A stretch of DNA of 64,000 nucleotides from Caballeronia telluris (GCF_001544495.1 NZ_FCNZ02000001.1:248001-312000); one strand, 5' to 3'. Positions 45,122 to 54,652 are shown, counted from the first letter of the stretch. The notes: generated by a model from the letters alone, not told the origin. Translations and numbers: made by a program.

Positions 45122-45445
45122 ATGAAACGCGCAGCAGTTGCTTTGGTGATGATCGGCAGTTTGTCGGTGGCGGGGCAAGCGTCCGCGCACGGCCACGGAG
45201 GCGGCGACGGTGGCGCGATCGTCGGCGCGCTGATCGGCGGCGCGGTGCTGGGTGCAATCGTCGGATCGGCGGCGAATGCGGCGCCGGTGTACCAGGCGCC
45301 CGTCTACGCCCAGCCGGTGTACACGCAACCCGTCTACGCGGAACCGGCGTATGCGCAGCCCGCGCCGCCGCCGCCCGGATACTGCTTCGATAACTATCGG
45401 CGCGCCTACGTGCCGTGCGGCCCCGCCTACGCGCCGGGCTATTGA
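45122..45445 (+). CDS. Small exported Gly/Pro/Tyr-rich protein
   Basis: 107 residues. Signal peptide of about 22 residues ending ASA, a His/Gly patch (HGHGGGDGG), a hydrophobic glycine-zipper stretch (IVGALIGGAVLGAIVGSAANA) and a Pro/Tyr-rich tail with repeated 'PVYxQ' units (VYQAPVYAQPVYTQPVYAEP). Glycine zippers suggest membrane association. GGAG lies 6 nt before the ATG. Unknown function. Confidence 0.78.
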   Translation: MKRAAVALVMIGSLSVAGQASAHGHGGGDGGAIVGALIGGAVLGAIVGSAANAAPVYQAPVYAQPVYTQPVYAEPAYAQPAPPPPGYCFDNYRRAYVPCGPAYAPGY

Positions 45446-45575
45446 CGGGCGTGGTCTTTCGTCGCTGGAGCCTTTGTCGAAGCCCGGACGCGGCACGCGG
45501 TTTGCAAAGAAGTGCATACGGGCGCTGTGACGACTTCGTTGCCGCGCCTGACGCGCACACACTATGGAGGCTGCA

Positions 45576-45947
45576 ATGAAAGCGACGAAGACGATTTTGA
45601 TTTCCGCACTCGTGCTGGGTCTGTCGGGCGGCGCCTATGCGCAAGGGGCCGGCGGTGGCGGCGGCACAGGCACGGGCGCAGCGGGCGGCGCGAATACAGG
45701 CGGCACGGCGGGTAGCACCGGCGCTCCGGCAGCAGGGATGAACGGCGGCGCCGGGATGAACGGCAACGGCATGGGCGGCTCGACCGACGGCACGAGCGGC
45801 ACCGGAGCGTCGAAGAGCGGCATGGGCAACGGCATGGGCAACGATACGTCGTCGGGGACCATGCAAAGGAAGGCGCCTAATTCGAGCGGCGGGATGAACT
45901 CGAACGGCACGAGCGGCACGTCCGGCGGCATGCAGAAGGGCTACTAA
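45576..45947 (+). CDS. Exported Gly/Ser/Thr-rich low-complexity protein
   Basis: 123 residues. Signal peptide MKATKTILISALVLGLSGGAYAQ followed by an almost pure Gly/Ser/Thr/Asn/Met sequence (GMNGNGMGG, GMGNGMGND). GGAGG at 45566-45570 is 5 nt from the ATG and rules out the in-frame ATG at 45564. Intrinsically disordered; such proteins are common in Burkholderiaceae and of unknown role. Together with the two preceding genes it makes a group of small secreted proteins. Confidence 0.75.
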   Translation: MKATKTILISALVLGLSGGAYAQGAGGGGGTGTGAAGGANTGGTAGSTGAPAAGMNGGAGMNGNGMGGSTDGTSGTGASKSGMGNGMGNDTSSGTMQRKAPNSSGGMNSNGTSGTSGGMQKGY

Positions 45948-45965
45948 GACCTTAGCGCCTTAGCA

Positions 45966-45989
45966 CTTGTAGAAACGCTTGTAGAAACG
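45966..45989. repeat. Two tandem copies of CTTGTAGAAACG
   Basis: Perfect 12-bp direct duplication in the spacer between convergent genes. Possible slippage product; no function evident. Confidence 0.6.
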
Positions 45990-46077
45990 TAAGAACGCGC
46001 GCGCCTTTGACTGTCCATCGCCGGCTTCATGCGGCATCGACGTGGATCGGGCGCGCCGTGCGCTATCGAATGAGACG

Positions 46078-46617
46078 TTAGTTGGAAGGCATGCCGTCCG
46101 CCGATGCATCGACGGAAGGGGCGACGGGCTCAAAGCTCTTCGCGCGCAAGCTGACCTTCTCCGCGTACGCCTTCGATCCGCCATAGCTTTTCAAAGCAGA
46201 ATCCACATCGCCTTGCGCGGACCTCAGGTAGCCGTTCAGTATTGCCGAGCCCACCTCGATATTTGCTTCCGGTTCCATCAGATCGACATTGCGCACGAGC
46301 CGCTTGTGCGCCGCCGGGACGACCTGCATCAGACCCGTCGCGCCGTTTGCGCCTTTAGCCTTCTCCTTGAAACGCGATTCGATGGAGATGATCGCGAGAA
46401 GAAGCGCCGGAGGAAGCGAATATTTCGACGCCGACGACATCACCGCCACCGAAATCTGCTGAGCCTTTTCCCGTGCCACGCCGAATTTTTGCGAAATGAC
46501 ACGCGAAATGCGTTCGCTCGCTTGTTGTCCGGCGGGATCGGCTTGCGCGTTCTCCTGCGCAGCGACGCCTTGCGTCAGGCTGAGCGAAACGAGCGAAATA
46601 AGGAGAAGACGGCGCAT
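46078..46617 (-). CDS. Exported lytic transglycosylase
   Basis: 179 residues; SLT-family enzyme cleaving peptidoglycan glycan strands. Signal peptide MRRLLLISLVSLSLTQGVAAQ, then the catalytic domain with Glu in 'LLLAIISIESRFKEKAKG' and the marker 'GATGLMQVVPAAH', plus 'NIEVGSAILNGYLRSAQGDVDSALKSYGG'. Start: ATG 46617. The longer frame begins at an ATG (46645-46647) that lies inside the promoter -10 box and cannot be translated. The C-terminus is short, so the role may be accessory (for example opening the wall for secretion). Confidence 0.87.
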   Translation of the reverse strand: MRRLLLISLVSLSLTQGVAAQENAQADPAGQQASERISRVISQKFGVAREKAQQISVAVMSSASKYSLPPALLLAIISIESRFKEKAKGANGATGLMQVVPAAHKRLVRNVDLMEPEANIEVGSAILNGYLRSAQGDVDSALKSYGGSKAYAEKVSLRAKSFEPVAPSVDASADGMPSN

Positions 46618-46645
46618 GAGGTTAGGCGGGAAAAGCAAAAACGGC

Positions 46646-46673
46646 ATTATACAGACAATAAAATTCCTTGCAA
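46646..46673 (-). promoter_or_regulatory. Sigma-70 type promoter of the lytic transglycosylase gene
   Basis: On the minus strand: TTGCAA (46668-46673), a 16-nt spacer, then the perfect -10 TATAAT (46646-46651). The predicted transcript starts near 46639, leaving about a 22-nt leader before ATG 46617. Confidence 0.75.
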
Positions 46674-46726
46674 ATCATGGAGTTGGTGAAATTCCGTCGC
46701 CGCTTCGCGCCGCCGGCGCGCCCGCG

Positions 46727-48148
46727 CTATCGCGTTTCCGTGTGACTCGCGGCCTTGCGACCCGGCGTCGAAATGCCGGCGCCCGCTTCCGGCGAGAGTC
46801 GCGCGAACATCGGCAGTGAGCCGAGCACGATGGCCGCCGTGACCAGGAATCCGCACGCAAGCTGCCAGCGCTCGGCATGCGCGCTGCCGGACATCAGCAT
46901 CGTGACCTGGATCGTGCCCGCCGCCACGGTCACGCCGACCGCCTTCATCAACTGCTGCGCGGTTCCCTGAAACGAGGTCGCCGCGGCCAGTTTCGGGCGC
47001 GGCACGTCGGCGAAGGCGAGCGCGCCCATCGTCGCGAACGAGAGCGAACGGCTCAGGCCGCCGAGCAACAGCAGCACGAAGATCGCGGCGGCGGGCCACG
47101 CCTGCGACATCGTCGAGCAGATGGCGAGCACGATCGCGAACGAGACGCTCCCCGCGCACAACACGGTTCGCACGGAAAAGCGGCGCAGCGCGAGCGCGGT
47201 CATCGGCCGCATGCAGAACGAGCCGAGCGCGCTCGCGAACGTAATGAGGCCGCTCGCCGATGCGCTGTAGCCGAAGCCGGTCTGCAGTGTCAGCGGCACG
47301 AGAAACGGCAGCGCGCCGGCGCCCGCGCGAAAGAGACTGCCCGCGATCGTCGCGGCGTGGAAGGTCGGAATCGCAAGCAACGAAAAGTCGACGGCCGGGT
47401 CCGGCACGCGTTTGCAATGCCGCACGCCGAGCCAGAAGAGCAGCGCGCCGCACGCGGCGAGCAGCCACGGCAAGCCGTGGGGCAGGAAGCCGCGCCCGGC
47501 GCTTTCGATGCCGATCATGAAGAGCGAGAGCGACGCGCCGATCATCACCATTCCGCGCACGTCGGGCGGCCGCTTGTGTTCGGGATGCGAAGGCGGCAGG
47601 AGTCGCCATGTCAGCAGCAATCCCGCGATCCCGACCGGCACGTTGACCCAGAAGATGCTGCGCCACGACAGCGTATCGGTGAGAAAGCCGCCGAGCGGCG
47701 GTCCGAGCAACGGGCCGATCAGCGCGGGCATCGTGAGCCAGGTCGTCGCTTGCAGCAGTTCTTCGCGCTTCACGCCGCGAAAGAGAATGAGCCTTCCGAC
47801 CGGCACCATCATCGCACCGCCGAGCCCCTGCACGATGCGCGCGGCGATGAGCGTCGCGAGACTCGTCGACGCCGCGCACGCGATCGACGCCAGCGTGAAG
47901 GTGGCGATGGCCCACATGAAGACGCGCCGCGCGCCGAAGCGGTCCGCGACCCAGCCGCTCGCCGGAATGAACACCGTGAGCGCGACGAGGTACGCGGTGA
48001 TCGCGCTGGAGAGATGCACGGGATCGACGTTCAGATCGCGCGCCATCGAAGGAATGGCGGTCGCGACGATCGTGCCGTCCATGTTCTGCATGAAGAGCGC
48101 ACTCGCGACGACGGCCGCGGTGAGGCGAAAGTTTCCTGGCTTGTTCAC
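46727..48148 (-). CDS. MFS multidrug efflux transporter, DHA2 (EmrB/QacA) family
   Basis: 473 residues with about 13-14 predicted helices. N-terminal 'ASALFMQNMDGTIVATAIPSMARDL' is the DHA2 signature of helix 1 (motif D1, containing the Asp). 'GWVADRFGARRVFMWAIA' is the loop motif A, and 'PALIGPLLGPPLGGFLTDTLSWRSIFWVNVP' is motif C of drug/proton antiporters. No adjoining EmrA-type membrane fusion protein or repressor. Ejects hydrophobic compounds by proton antiport; substrate unknown. Confidence 0.9.
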   Translation of the reverse strand: MNKPGNFRLTAAVVASALFMQNMDGTIVATAIPSMARDLNVDPVHLSSAITAYLVALTVFIPASGWVADRFGARRVFMWAIATFTLASIACAASTSLATLIAARIVQGLGGAMMVPVGRLILFRGVKREELLQATTWLTMPALIGPLLGPPLGGFLTDTLSWRSIFWVNVPVGIAGLLLTWRLLPPSHPEHKRPPDVRGMVMIGASLSLFMIGIESAGRGFLPHGLPWLLAACGALLFWLGVRHCKRVPDPAVDFSLLAIPTFHAATIAGSLFRAGAGALPFLVPLTLQTGFGYSASASGLITFASALGSFCMRPMTALALRRFSVRTVLCAGSVSFAIVLAICSTMSQAWPAAAIFVLLLLGGLSRSLSFATMGALAFADVPRPKLAAATSFQGTAQQLMKAVGVTVAAGTIQVTMLMSGSAHAERWQLACGFLVTAAIVLGSLPMFARLSPEAGAGISTPGRKAASHTETR

Positions 48149-48336
48149 GGGCTTGTAGGTGCGTCGAGTCCATCGACGAATGACGGGCGAAGGCCAGTCT
48201 ACTTGAACGCGCGCGAGCAGGTGTCGGCGCTTAGCGTGCGGTATCCGGTGTATGCGGGCCTGTAGCGTGGAACGGTCTTAACGGTCGGCAAGTGCTCGCG
48301 ATACCATAGGCGACCAATCCGCCACCACAAGAACCG

Positions 48337-49596
48337 ATGACCGACGACACCGGCAGCACCGCACGACGACACGAAGCGACATGGACAGCGTCGGACCGTG
48401 CGGCGCGCTCGCGCAAAGAGACGCTGGCGCTCGCGGCGTGCCTGTCGCTCGGCAGCGCGATCGCGCTCGGGCTCACGCGCTTTTCCTACGCGCTCTTGCT
48501 GCCTTCGATGAAGGCGGACCTCGGCTGGACCTTCGCGCAGGCTGGCGCGATGAACACGGCCAACGCGCTCGGCTATTTGCTGGGCGCACTCGTCTTTCCA
48601 CTTTGCTCGCGACGCTGGACGGCGGGCATGTCGTTCGTCGCGGGCTGTGTCGTGACGGCGATCGTGATGGCGATAAGCGGCGTGCTCGCCGATACCGCTG
48701 CGCTGCTCGCACAGCGGGTCGCGACGGGCATCAGCAGCGCGTTCATCTTCATCGGCGGGGGCGTGCTGGCGGCGCGGCTCGCGTCGTCGCATCCGCGCGA
48801 CGCGGGGCTCGTGCTCGGCCTGTACTACGGCGGCGCCGGATGGGGCATCGTGGTCTCCGCGCTGCTCGTGCCGTCGAGCATACGAAGCGGCGCGCATGGC
48901 TGGCAGCTCGCGTGGTTCGCGCTGGCGCTCGCGTGCGCGGTGTTGTCGGTATTCGCGGTCGGCGCGGCGCGGCGCATCGAGTCCGGCGATCTGACGCAAG
49001 CCGGCGGGCAGGGCGCCGGCCAGACACTCGCCGACGCGCCTCGCTGGCCGAGCTTCGCTCGCATGCTCGTCGGCTATTTTTTCTTTGGCGTCGGCTATAT
49101 CGGCTACATGACGTTCATCATCGCGATGTTGCGCAACGGCGGCATGAGCGCTTCTGCCGTCACTGCGTTCTATGTGCTGCTCGGGCTGGCGACGGTGGCG
49201 TCCGCGCGGCTGTGGTCCCGGCTGCTGGACCGAATGCGCGGCGGGCAGGCGCTTGCAACGCTCAACGGTTTGCTCGCGCTGGCTACCATCATGCCCGTGG
49301 TGTTTGGATCGACTGTCGTCGCGTTCTTGTCTGGCATGCTCTTCGGGGCGACGTTCCTGTCGGCCGTCGCGTCGACGACGGCTTTCGTTCGGCACAACCT
49401 GCCGGCCGCGCGCTGGGCTCAAGGGATCAGCGCTTTTACCATCGTGTTCGCGTTCGGGCAGATCGTCGGGCCGATGGTCATCGGGCTGATCTCCGATGGC
49501 GCCGGGCTCGCGCGAGGGCTCGTTTATTCGGCAGCGTTGCTCGCTGTGGGGGCGGGGTTCGCTGCGACGCAGAGAGCGTTGTTGGTTCAGCGTTGA
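48337..49596 (+). CDS. MFS transporter, YbfB/YjiJ family
   Basis: 419 residues, 12 predicted helices after a 30-residue polar N-terminus. The YbfB family marker 'LTRFSYALLLPSMKADLGW' and 'AGAMNTANALGYLLGALVFPL' are clear; 'GLYYGGAGWGIVVSALLVP' is also typical. Substrate unknown. The gene is divergent from the DHA2 exporter, 188 nt apart. Followed by a strong terminator. Confidence 0.87.
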   Translation: MTDDTGSTARRHEATWTASDRAARSRKETLALAACLSLGSAIALGLTRFSYALLLPSMKADLGWTFAQAGAMNTANALGYLLGALVFPLCSRRWTAGMSFVAGCVVTAIVMAISGVLADTAALLAQRVATGISSAFIFIGGGVLAARLASSHPRDAGLVLGLYYGGAGWGIVVSALLVPSSIRSGAHGWQLAWFALALACAVLSVFAVGAARRIESGDLTQAGGQGAGQTLADAPRWPSFARMLVGYFFFGVGYIGYMTFIIAMLRNGGMSASAVTAFYVLLGLATVASARLWSRLLDRMRGGQALATLNGLLALATIMPVVFGSTVVAFLSGMLFGATFLSAVASTTAFVRHNLPAARWAQGISAFTIVFAFGQIVGPMVIGLISDGAGLARGLVYSAALLAVGAGFAATQRALLVQR

Positions 49597-49628
49597 AGGT
49601 GTTCCGGCTTACACAAATAGTCGATAAC

Positions 49629-49661
49629 AAAGGCCCGCCAGCATTCGCCGGTCGGTCTTTT
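49629..49661 (+). terminator. Rho-independent terminator after the YbfB-family gene
   Basis: A long imperfect stem: AAAGGCCCGCCAGC against GCCGGTCGGTCTTT (two mismatches, two G-U pairs) with loop ATTC, ending in TTTT. It is the only structure recognised in the 316-nt spacer 49597-49912; the rest shows no coding character. Confidence 0.75.
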
Positions 49662-49912
49662 CACGCATGATGTCGCCTGCACCTGCCTGACCGTCGCGCT
49701 GACGCTGAAGTAGCGCCTGCTGCGCCGCAACGGCGCACGAGTTGTGCCCGGACTAAACCGCCACGCGATGGTTGCGAAGCCCATCGCCCTCATGCGATCC
49801 TTCGGCGGCGAACATCGAGAGCGCCTCCAAGGCGTCGGGCGCCGCGCGTCATTCCTCTGCGGCCACGTGAGCGAGACCAAGTCCGGTTCGTAATCCCTTG
49901 CGAGGAGGAGAC

Positions 49913-51553
49913 ATGGTCGTGACGTCGATACACCATCACACTGGCTTTGAGACGATGCGCAGACAAGCCGCGGCCCGCGTGCTAAGCGCATTGATCCTGT
50001 TCGGAGCCGTAGCGTACGAGGCGCAAGCCGATACGCAAACCGGCCCGACGCTGCCGCCGCCGCCGAGCGTGCTCTACGGCGATCTGTTCGTCGCGGTGCA
50101 GACGGCGCAGGTCTATCCCGACCAGAAGACGTTCGTCGACGCGACTCCTAAAGCCGACCCGGCCACCATCGTCGCGTACTACGAGCAGCAGAAGAACAAC
50201 CCGGGCTTCTCGCTCTCCGCGTTCGTCGCGCAATACTTCACGCCGCCGACCGATCAGGTCATCACGCCGCCGCCGAACCAGACGTTGCGCGAGCACATCG
50301 ACTGGCTCTGGCCCAGGCTCACGCGTGTGACGACGTCGGCGACGGTGCCCGCCAACAGTTCGCTGATCCCGATGCCGAAGCCCTATGTCGTGCCGGGCGG
50401 GCGCTTTCGCGAGGGCTACTACTGGGACACCTATTTCACGATGCTCGGCTTGCAGGAAGCGGGCCGCGAGGATCTCGTCGACGACATGCTCGACAACTTC
50501 GCGTATCTGATCGACACCATCGGTCATATTCCGAACGGCAACCGTACGTACTACGTGAGCCGCTCGCAGCCGCCGTTCTTCTCGTACATGGTGGAGCTCG
50601 CCGCGCAGAAAGAAGGCGGGCGCGTCTATCAGAAGTACCTGCCGCAAATGCGCCGCGAATACGCCTACTGGATGCAGGGCGCAGGCGCGCTCAAGCCAGG
50701 CGACGCCGCGCGCAACGTCGTGATGCTGCCGGACCATACGGTGCTCAACCGCTACTGGGATGCTTCCGACACGCCGCGCGACGAGTCGTATCTGGAAGAC
50801 GTGACGACGGCCAAACAGGTGCCGGGGCGCGCGCCAAACGAGGTGTATCGCGACCTGCGCGCGGCGGCCGAGAGCGGCTGGGACTTCAGCTCGCGCTGGT
50901 TCGGCGACAACATGACGCTCGCCACCATCCGCACGACGTCGATCGTTCCCGTCGATCTGAACAGCCTCATGTTCCACCTCGAAACGACGATCGCGCGCGG
51001 CTGCGGCGAGGCGCGCGACTTCGGCTGCGTCGCGCAGTTCATCGGGCACGCGGCAAAGCGCGCGCTTGGCATCAACAAGTATCTGTGGAACGACAAAGGC
51101 TATTACGGCGACTACGACTGGCGGCTCGCGAAGCCGCGCGACAATGTGTCGGCGGCGGCGCTCTATCCGCTCTTTGCCGGCGCGGCGTGGCCGGAGCGCG
51201 CGCACCGCACGGCGCGCGCGGTCGAGGCGCAACTGCTCAAGCCCGGCGGCCTCGCGACCACGACCTACACGACCAGCCAGCAATGGGACGCGCCCAACGG
51301 CTGGGCGCCGCTGCACTGGATCGCCATCGAAGGGCTGAAGCGCTATGGACGCAGCGAGCTCTCGCAGCCGATCGGCATGCGCTTTCTCGCCGACGTGAAG
51401 AACGTCTATGCGAAACAGCAGAAGCTCGTCGAGAAATATGTCGTCGAGGGTGCGGGCACGGGCGGCGGCGGCGGCGGCGAGTATCCGTTGCAGGACGGCT
51501 TCGGCTGGACCAACGGCGTGACCCTCAAGCTGCTCGATCTCTATGGCGGCTAG
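49913..51553 (+). CDS. treA: Periplasmic trehalase
   Basis: GH37 enzyme hydrolysing trehalose to two glucoses in the periplasm. 546 residues. Signal segment about 15-40 ([25 protein letters not shown]). Family signatures: '[20 protein letters not shown]' (signature 1 with substrate Arg/Asp), '[11 protein letters not shown]' with the catalytic Asp, and '[18 protein letters not shown]' (signature 2), and at the C-terminus the usual '[21 protein letters not shown]' with the catalytic Glu. Start ATG 49913 follows GAGGAGGAG; the downstream ATG 49955 is possible. It overlaps the stop of the next convergent gene. Confidence 0.95.
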   Translation: MVVTSIHHHTGFETMRRQAAARVLSALILFGAVAYEAQADTQTGPTLPPPPSVLYGDLFVAVQTAQVYPDQKTFVDATPKADPATIVAYYEQQKNNPGFSLSAFVAQYFTPPTDQVITPPPNQTLREHIDWLWPRLTRVTTSATVPANSSLIPMPKPYVVPGGRFREGYYWDTYFTMLGLQEAGREDLVDDMLDNFAYLIDTIGHIPNGNRTYYVSRSQPPFFSYMVELAAQKEGGRVYQKYLPQMRREYAYWMQGAGALKPGDAARNVVMLPDHTVLNRYWDASDTPRDESYLEDVTTAKQVPGRAPNEVYRDLRAAAESGWDFSSRWFGDNMTLATIRTTSIVPVDLNSLMFHLETTIARGCGEARDFGCVAQFIGHAAKRALGINKYLWNDKGYYGDYDWRLAKPRDNVSAAALYPLFAGAAWPERAHRTARAVEAQLLKPGGLATTTYTTSQQWDAPNGWAPLHWIAIEGLKRYGRSELSQPIGMRFLADVKNVYAKQQKLVEKYVVEGAGTGGGGGGEYPLQDGFGWTNGVTLKLLDLYGG

Positions 51554-52113
51554 CGGTTCGCTTCGACCGGCTTCACGATGCTGTCGGCGATCGCGAGGAA
51601 GTGCGCGAGCGTGGGTGTCGAACGCGATGCGTCTTTCGCGAGATCGTCCCAGCGTCGCAGGAACATCGCGTCTTCGGCGAAGGGCTTCGCGAGGAACGCC
51701 TGCGCCTCGTCTTCGCTAAAGACGCCGCCTTGCAGGCGCAGACTGCGCACCGAGTCCGCGGACAGTTTCGCGCGATACGCGGGATCGATCGCGCACAGGC
51801 AGCGCTTTGCGTCGACGTGAAGGCGGATCGGTTCGAGCACCGCGTCCGCGAAGAGCGCGCGCAGAAAGGGCAGGGCGTAGTACTGATGCAGGTCGTCGAT
51901 GCCGCGTTCGGTCGGCGTCTCGCCTTGCCGGTTCAGCAGATGCCCGAGGTCGTGCAGCAGCGACGCCGTCACGAGTTCCGCGCTCGCGCCGGAGTCTTGC
52001 GCGAGCGTCGCTGTCTGCAAGGCGTGCTGGCGTTGCGTGACGGGTTCGCCGCTGTAGGCGAGCGCGCCGTATGTATCGAAGAGATGTTGGATATCGGCGA
52101 TCGAAAGTGCCAT
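51550..52113 (-). CDS. HD-domain oxygenase-like protein (PhnZ-type)
   Basis: 187 residues. Metal ligands of the HD fold are visible: His in '[12 protein letters not shown]', 'LLHDLGH', a later '[10 protein letters not shown]' and the Asp in '[11 protein letters not shown]'. The sequence follows the phosphonate-degradation-associated HD family, whose member PhnZ is a mixed-valent diiron oxygenase cleaving 2-amino-1-hydroxyethylphosphonate. No phnY or other phosphonate genes adjoin it, so the substrate may differ. Its stop (CTA on the plus strand, 51550-51552) overlaps the treA stop in a shared CTAG. Confidence 0.8.
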   Translation of the reverse strand: MALSIADIQHLFDTYGALAYSGEPVTQRQHALQTATLAQDSGASAELVTASLLHDLGHLLNRQGETPTERGIDDLHQYYALPFLRALFADAVLEPIRLHVDAKRCLCAIDPAYRAKLSADSVRSLRLQGGVFSEDEAQAFLAKPFAEDAMFLRRWDDLAKDASRSTPTLAHFLAIADSIVKPVEANR

Positions 52114-52218
52114 CGTGTGTCGCGAGAGTGGAGCGGGTCGTCGCGCAGCAGCATAACGCTGGCGTGTGTCGATCCCGTGTCGCCGGGCGGCATGGCCCAC
52201 CGAAGCTGGAGAAATCCA

Positions 52219-52551
52219 ATGCCCCTTGCATCCGATGGCAAGCACGCACCGCTCGCTGGCCTCGACCGCGCGTCGAAGCGCGCGGTGCGGCGCCTTGCAT
52301 GGCATTTCGCGCAACGGCATTGGGGACTGCATCTGCCGGCCGTCGTGTGGATCGCGCTCGTCTTCGCGCACACGCGGTACGGCGTGCTGCCCGAGCGCCG
52401 CGAGTATCTCGTCGCGACCGTCGCGCTGTTCGCGGTGGCGGTGCTCAACATCAGGCTGCACATCCGCCGCCAACTTCCGGCGGCGCGCGCCGTCTTCGAC
52501 CGGCTTGGCGCCGAGGGCGTGAGCCACATCACGGGACGCCGGATGCCGTGA
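52219..52551 (+). CDS. Small membrane protein, family not recognised
   Basis: 110 residues. A basic N-terminus is followed by two hydrophobic helices (about 40-58, 'LPAVVWIALVFAHT', and about 68-85, 'YLVATVALFAVAVLNIRL') and a charged C-terminus. GGAG lies 7 nt before ATG 52219, preferred over ATG 52192. Function unknown. Divergent from the HD gene. Confidence 0.62.
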   Translation: MPLASDGKHAPLAGLDRASKRAVRRLAWHFAQRHWGLHLPAVVWIALVFAHTRYGVLPERREYLVATVALFAVAVLNIRLHIRRQLPAARAVFDRLGAEGVSHITGRRMP

Positions 52552-52635
52552 CGTGCGTCATGCTTCGCCCCGTCGCGAGCGTGCCTTTTTCGCATGTTAC
52601 GAAGGTCCGCGACCCGAACACGAACCGAACGCACG

Positions 52636-53217
52636 ATGGCAACGCTATACGAAACGCTGGGCGTCGATGAACACGCCACCGACGACGAAATCAAACGCGC
52701 CTACCGCAAGGCCGCGATGCGCTGTCACCCGGATCGCAACGTCGGTAGCGAGGACACCGCGCGCGCCGCGTTTCAGGAGATCAAGGAAGCCTACGCGATC
52801 CTCTCGGACCCGGCGCAGCGGCAGGTCTACGATTCGATCTTCGCGGAAGAGATGCGCCGCTGGGAAGCGCAGCGGCAGCAGGAAGAGGCCGAGGAAGCCG
52901 AACGCCGCGCGGCCGCGCAGGCGGCGGCCGAGGCCGAGTATGCGGAGCGCGTGGCGCTCGCAATGCACTTTGCCACGCAAGGCTACAACCGCGATGTAGT
53001 TTTCGGCGTGCTGCTCGGCCAGCGATGCGACGCGCAAGCCGCAGGTCAGATCGCTGACAGCGCCATCGCGCTGCATATCTCGCGGCAGCGGCAGACGGCA
53101 GGAGAACAAGAAGAAGCGCAGACGGTAACTGAGGATCAGGATAAGGAGAAGGAACCTGCGCAGGCCCATCATCTCGGCGCGCTGTGGTTCCAGTTTCTCA
53201 ACGGCCTGAAGTTCTAG
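52636..53217 (+). CDS. J-domain (DnaJ-type) co-chaperone
   Basis: 193 residues. The N-terminal J domain (1-68) has the HPD triad in 'AMRCHPDRN', which stimulates Hsp70 ATPase. It is followed by a long charged coiled coil about 75-115 ([21 protein letters not shown]), then a middle '[25 protein letters not shown]' region and an acidic tail. The Gly/Phe and zinc-finger domains of true DnaJ are missing, so this is a class C J protein with a specialised client. Confidence 0.88.
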   Translation: MATLYETLGVDEHATDDEIKRAYRKAAMRCHPDRNVGSEDTARAAFQEIKEAYAILSDPAQRQVYDSIFAEEMRRWEAQRQQEEAEEAERRAAAQAAAEAEYAERVALAMHFATQGYNRDVVFGVLLGQRCDAQAAGQIADSAIALHISRQRQTAGEQEEAQTVTEDQDKEKEPAQAHHLGALWFQFLNGLKF

Positions 53218-53232
53218 CCGCGACTCAGGGAT

Positions 53233-53484
53233 TCACGCTGCGAGCCTTTCGACATGCATCTTCACGCGATCGCTGTCGGGCGGGAAGACGCACCAGAAGC
53301 CGTCGTCGTGGCGGAAGAAAAAGAGTGAACGTGTACCGGTTGGCTGCGAAGTCTCGACGCGCACATACCGCCTGTGGCCGACCCGCGTACGGCTGAATTC
53401 CATCACGTGGACCGGCGCAGAGCACCCGGGCGCAAGCCACTTTTCGACCTGATACCGCAGGGACCGCTCACTCGTGCTTTTCAT
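53233..53484 (-). CDS. Small hypothetical protein
   Basis: 83 residues; basic, aromatic-rich ('SRTRVGHRRYVRVETSQPTGTRSLFFFRHDDGFWCVFPPDSDRVKMHVERL'). No signal or membrane segment; reads as a small beta protein. A weak GGAG lies upstream of ATG 53484. Family not recognised. The upstream spacer of 296 nt shows nothing else. Confidence 0.55.
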   Translation of the reverse strand: MKSTSERSLRYQVEKWLAPGCSAPVHVMEFSRTRVGHRRYVRVETSQPTGTRSLFFFRHDDGFWCVFPPDSDRVKMHVERLAA

Positions 53485-53780
53485 TTCCACTCTCCATCTC
53501 ACCGGTTGCTGCCGCCTTGCGCGGACTGCGCGCATCGCGTAACCGAGCCGGCTGCCGCGTCGCACCACACACTTGAGAAAGCACTTTAACTCTACGCTTC
53601 GAAAGCTTCGGTGTGCGGTTTTTGGCGAAATAGCAACAGCGCGATTCTTTCTTTCGATGCGTGCCTTCAGCGTGCGCGCGGGCGCAAAGCGGGTCTGTGC
53701 GCCATCGTTCATAGGATTCGAGAACGTCGCGGGAAAGACCCTTGACGGAGATGAAGCGAAACTCGTGCCGGGAAAATCCG

Positions 53781-54155
53781 CTATGAACCGAGCGGACGCG
53801 CGAAGCTGAGTTCGTGGCCGTCGGGGTCGCTGACGTGGAAGTAGCGCTCGTTCCACGGCGCGTCGCGTGGCGCGAAAGACGGCTTGATGCCCGCCGCCAT
53901 CAGCTTGCGATAAAGCGCGTCCACGTCGGACACATAGATGATGACGCGTCCCCATCCGCTGACGGGCTCGTGCGCCTCCGCGATCAGGTTGAGGAACGCT
54001 CCGCCGATCGCGAACGACGTGAACGCTTCCTGCGGACCGCCGTACAGCAGGGTCATGCCGAGCGTCTGGTAGAAGCGCACCGCGCGCTGCATGTCGCGGG
54101 TCACGAGCGTGATGGCACTCAGGCTTTCGAAGCTCGGCTCGGTCAACAGGTTCAT
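53781..54155 (-). CDS. VOC-superfamily (glyoxalase-like) protein
   Basis: 124 residues, one vicinal-oxygen-chelate unit: 'ITLVTRDMQRAVRFYQTLGMTLLYGG' at the start, 'VDALYRKLMAAGIKPSFAPRDAPWNERYFHVSDPDGHELSFARPL' at the end. The Glu in 'GHELSF' is a typical metal ligand. May act in detoxification or antibiotic resistance; the substrate is unknown. The following gene starts 20 nt upstream in the same direction, so they may be cotranscribed. Confidence 0.85.
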   Translation of the reverse strand: MNLLTEPSFESLSAITLVTRDMQRAVRFYQTLGMTLLYGGPQEAFTSFAIGGAFLNLIAEAHEPVSGWGRVIIYVSDVDALYRKLMAAGIKPSFAPRDAPWNERYFHVSDPDGHELSFARPLGS

Positions 54156-54175
54156 CGTCGGCGGTCGTCGGGTGG

Positions 54176-54496
54176 TCAGTGATGAGGATGCTGCGACACG
54201 AGCGGTAGCACGGAAAGATCCGGATGCGTGCCGTCGATGATGGTCTTGCCCACGTGCCGCGCGTCGTCGACGGCATCGTCGGCGGACTTGAACTCGTCGT
54301 TGCCGTCGGCGTGAAAATGAACGGCTTCCCCGGGCATAGTCGCGTTCGCGCCGTGCCGGCACACGTGGCCGATATACACGTAGCGTTCGATCGTGCGCGG
54401 CGGCGCGTGCTCCGGTGCCGTTTTCAGTTGCGGCAGCACATGGATTTCGAAGCCTTCGTATTCAAACACGTGCCATTGAGCAGGTTCGTCGGGCAT
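54176..54496 (-). CDS. Hypothetical protein
   Basis: 106 residues, acidic and His-rich (ends HPHH). AAGGAGG lies 7 nt before ATG 54496, a strong ribosome site. Folded-looking segment 'WHVFEYEGFEIHVLPQLK' and 'YVYIGHVCRHGANA'; 'FKSADDAVDDARHVGKTIIDG' is helical. No family recognised. Likely operon with the glyoxalase-like gene. Confidence 0.68.
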   Translation of the reverse strand: MPDEPAQWHVFEYEGFEIHVLPQLKTAPEHAPPRTIERYVYIGHVCRHGANATMPGEAVHFHADGNDEFKSADDAVDDARHVGKTIIDGTHPDLSVLPLVSQHPHH

Positions 54497-54652
54497 GAGC
54501 GCCTCCTTGTTGGCGAATGTGCGGAGCGAACGTGCGTGTCGAACGCCTCGCGAAGCGAGCAGCGAAAAGAGCAACGAAGCGCCGGGCCGCTCCGGTCCAA
54601 CGTTACTCCAGTTGACGGTTCGAATCCATCGAAGGGTGCGGCCGCGCGCGGT

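Noticed and set aside
49587..49991. 134-codon minus-strand frame between the MFS gene and treA
   Set aside because: It crosses a terminator and the treA ribosome site and has shadow composition.
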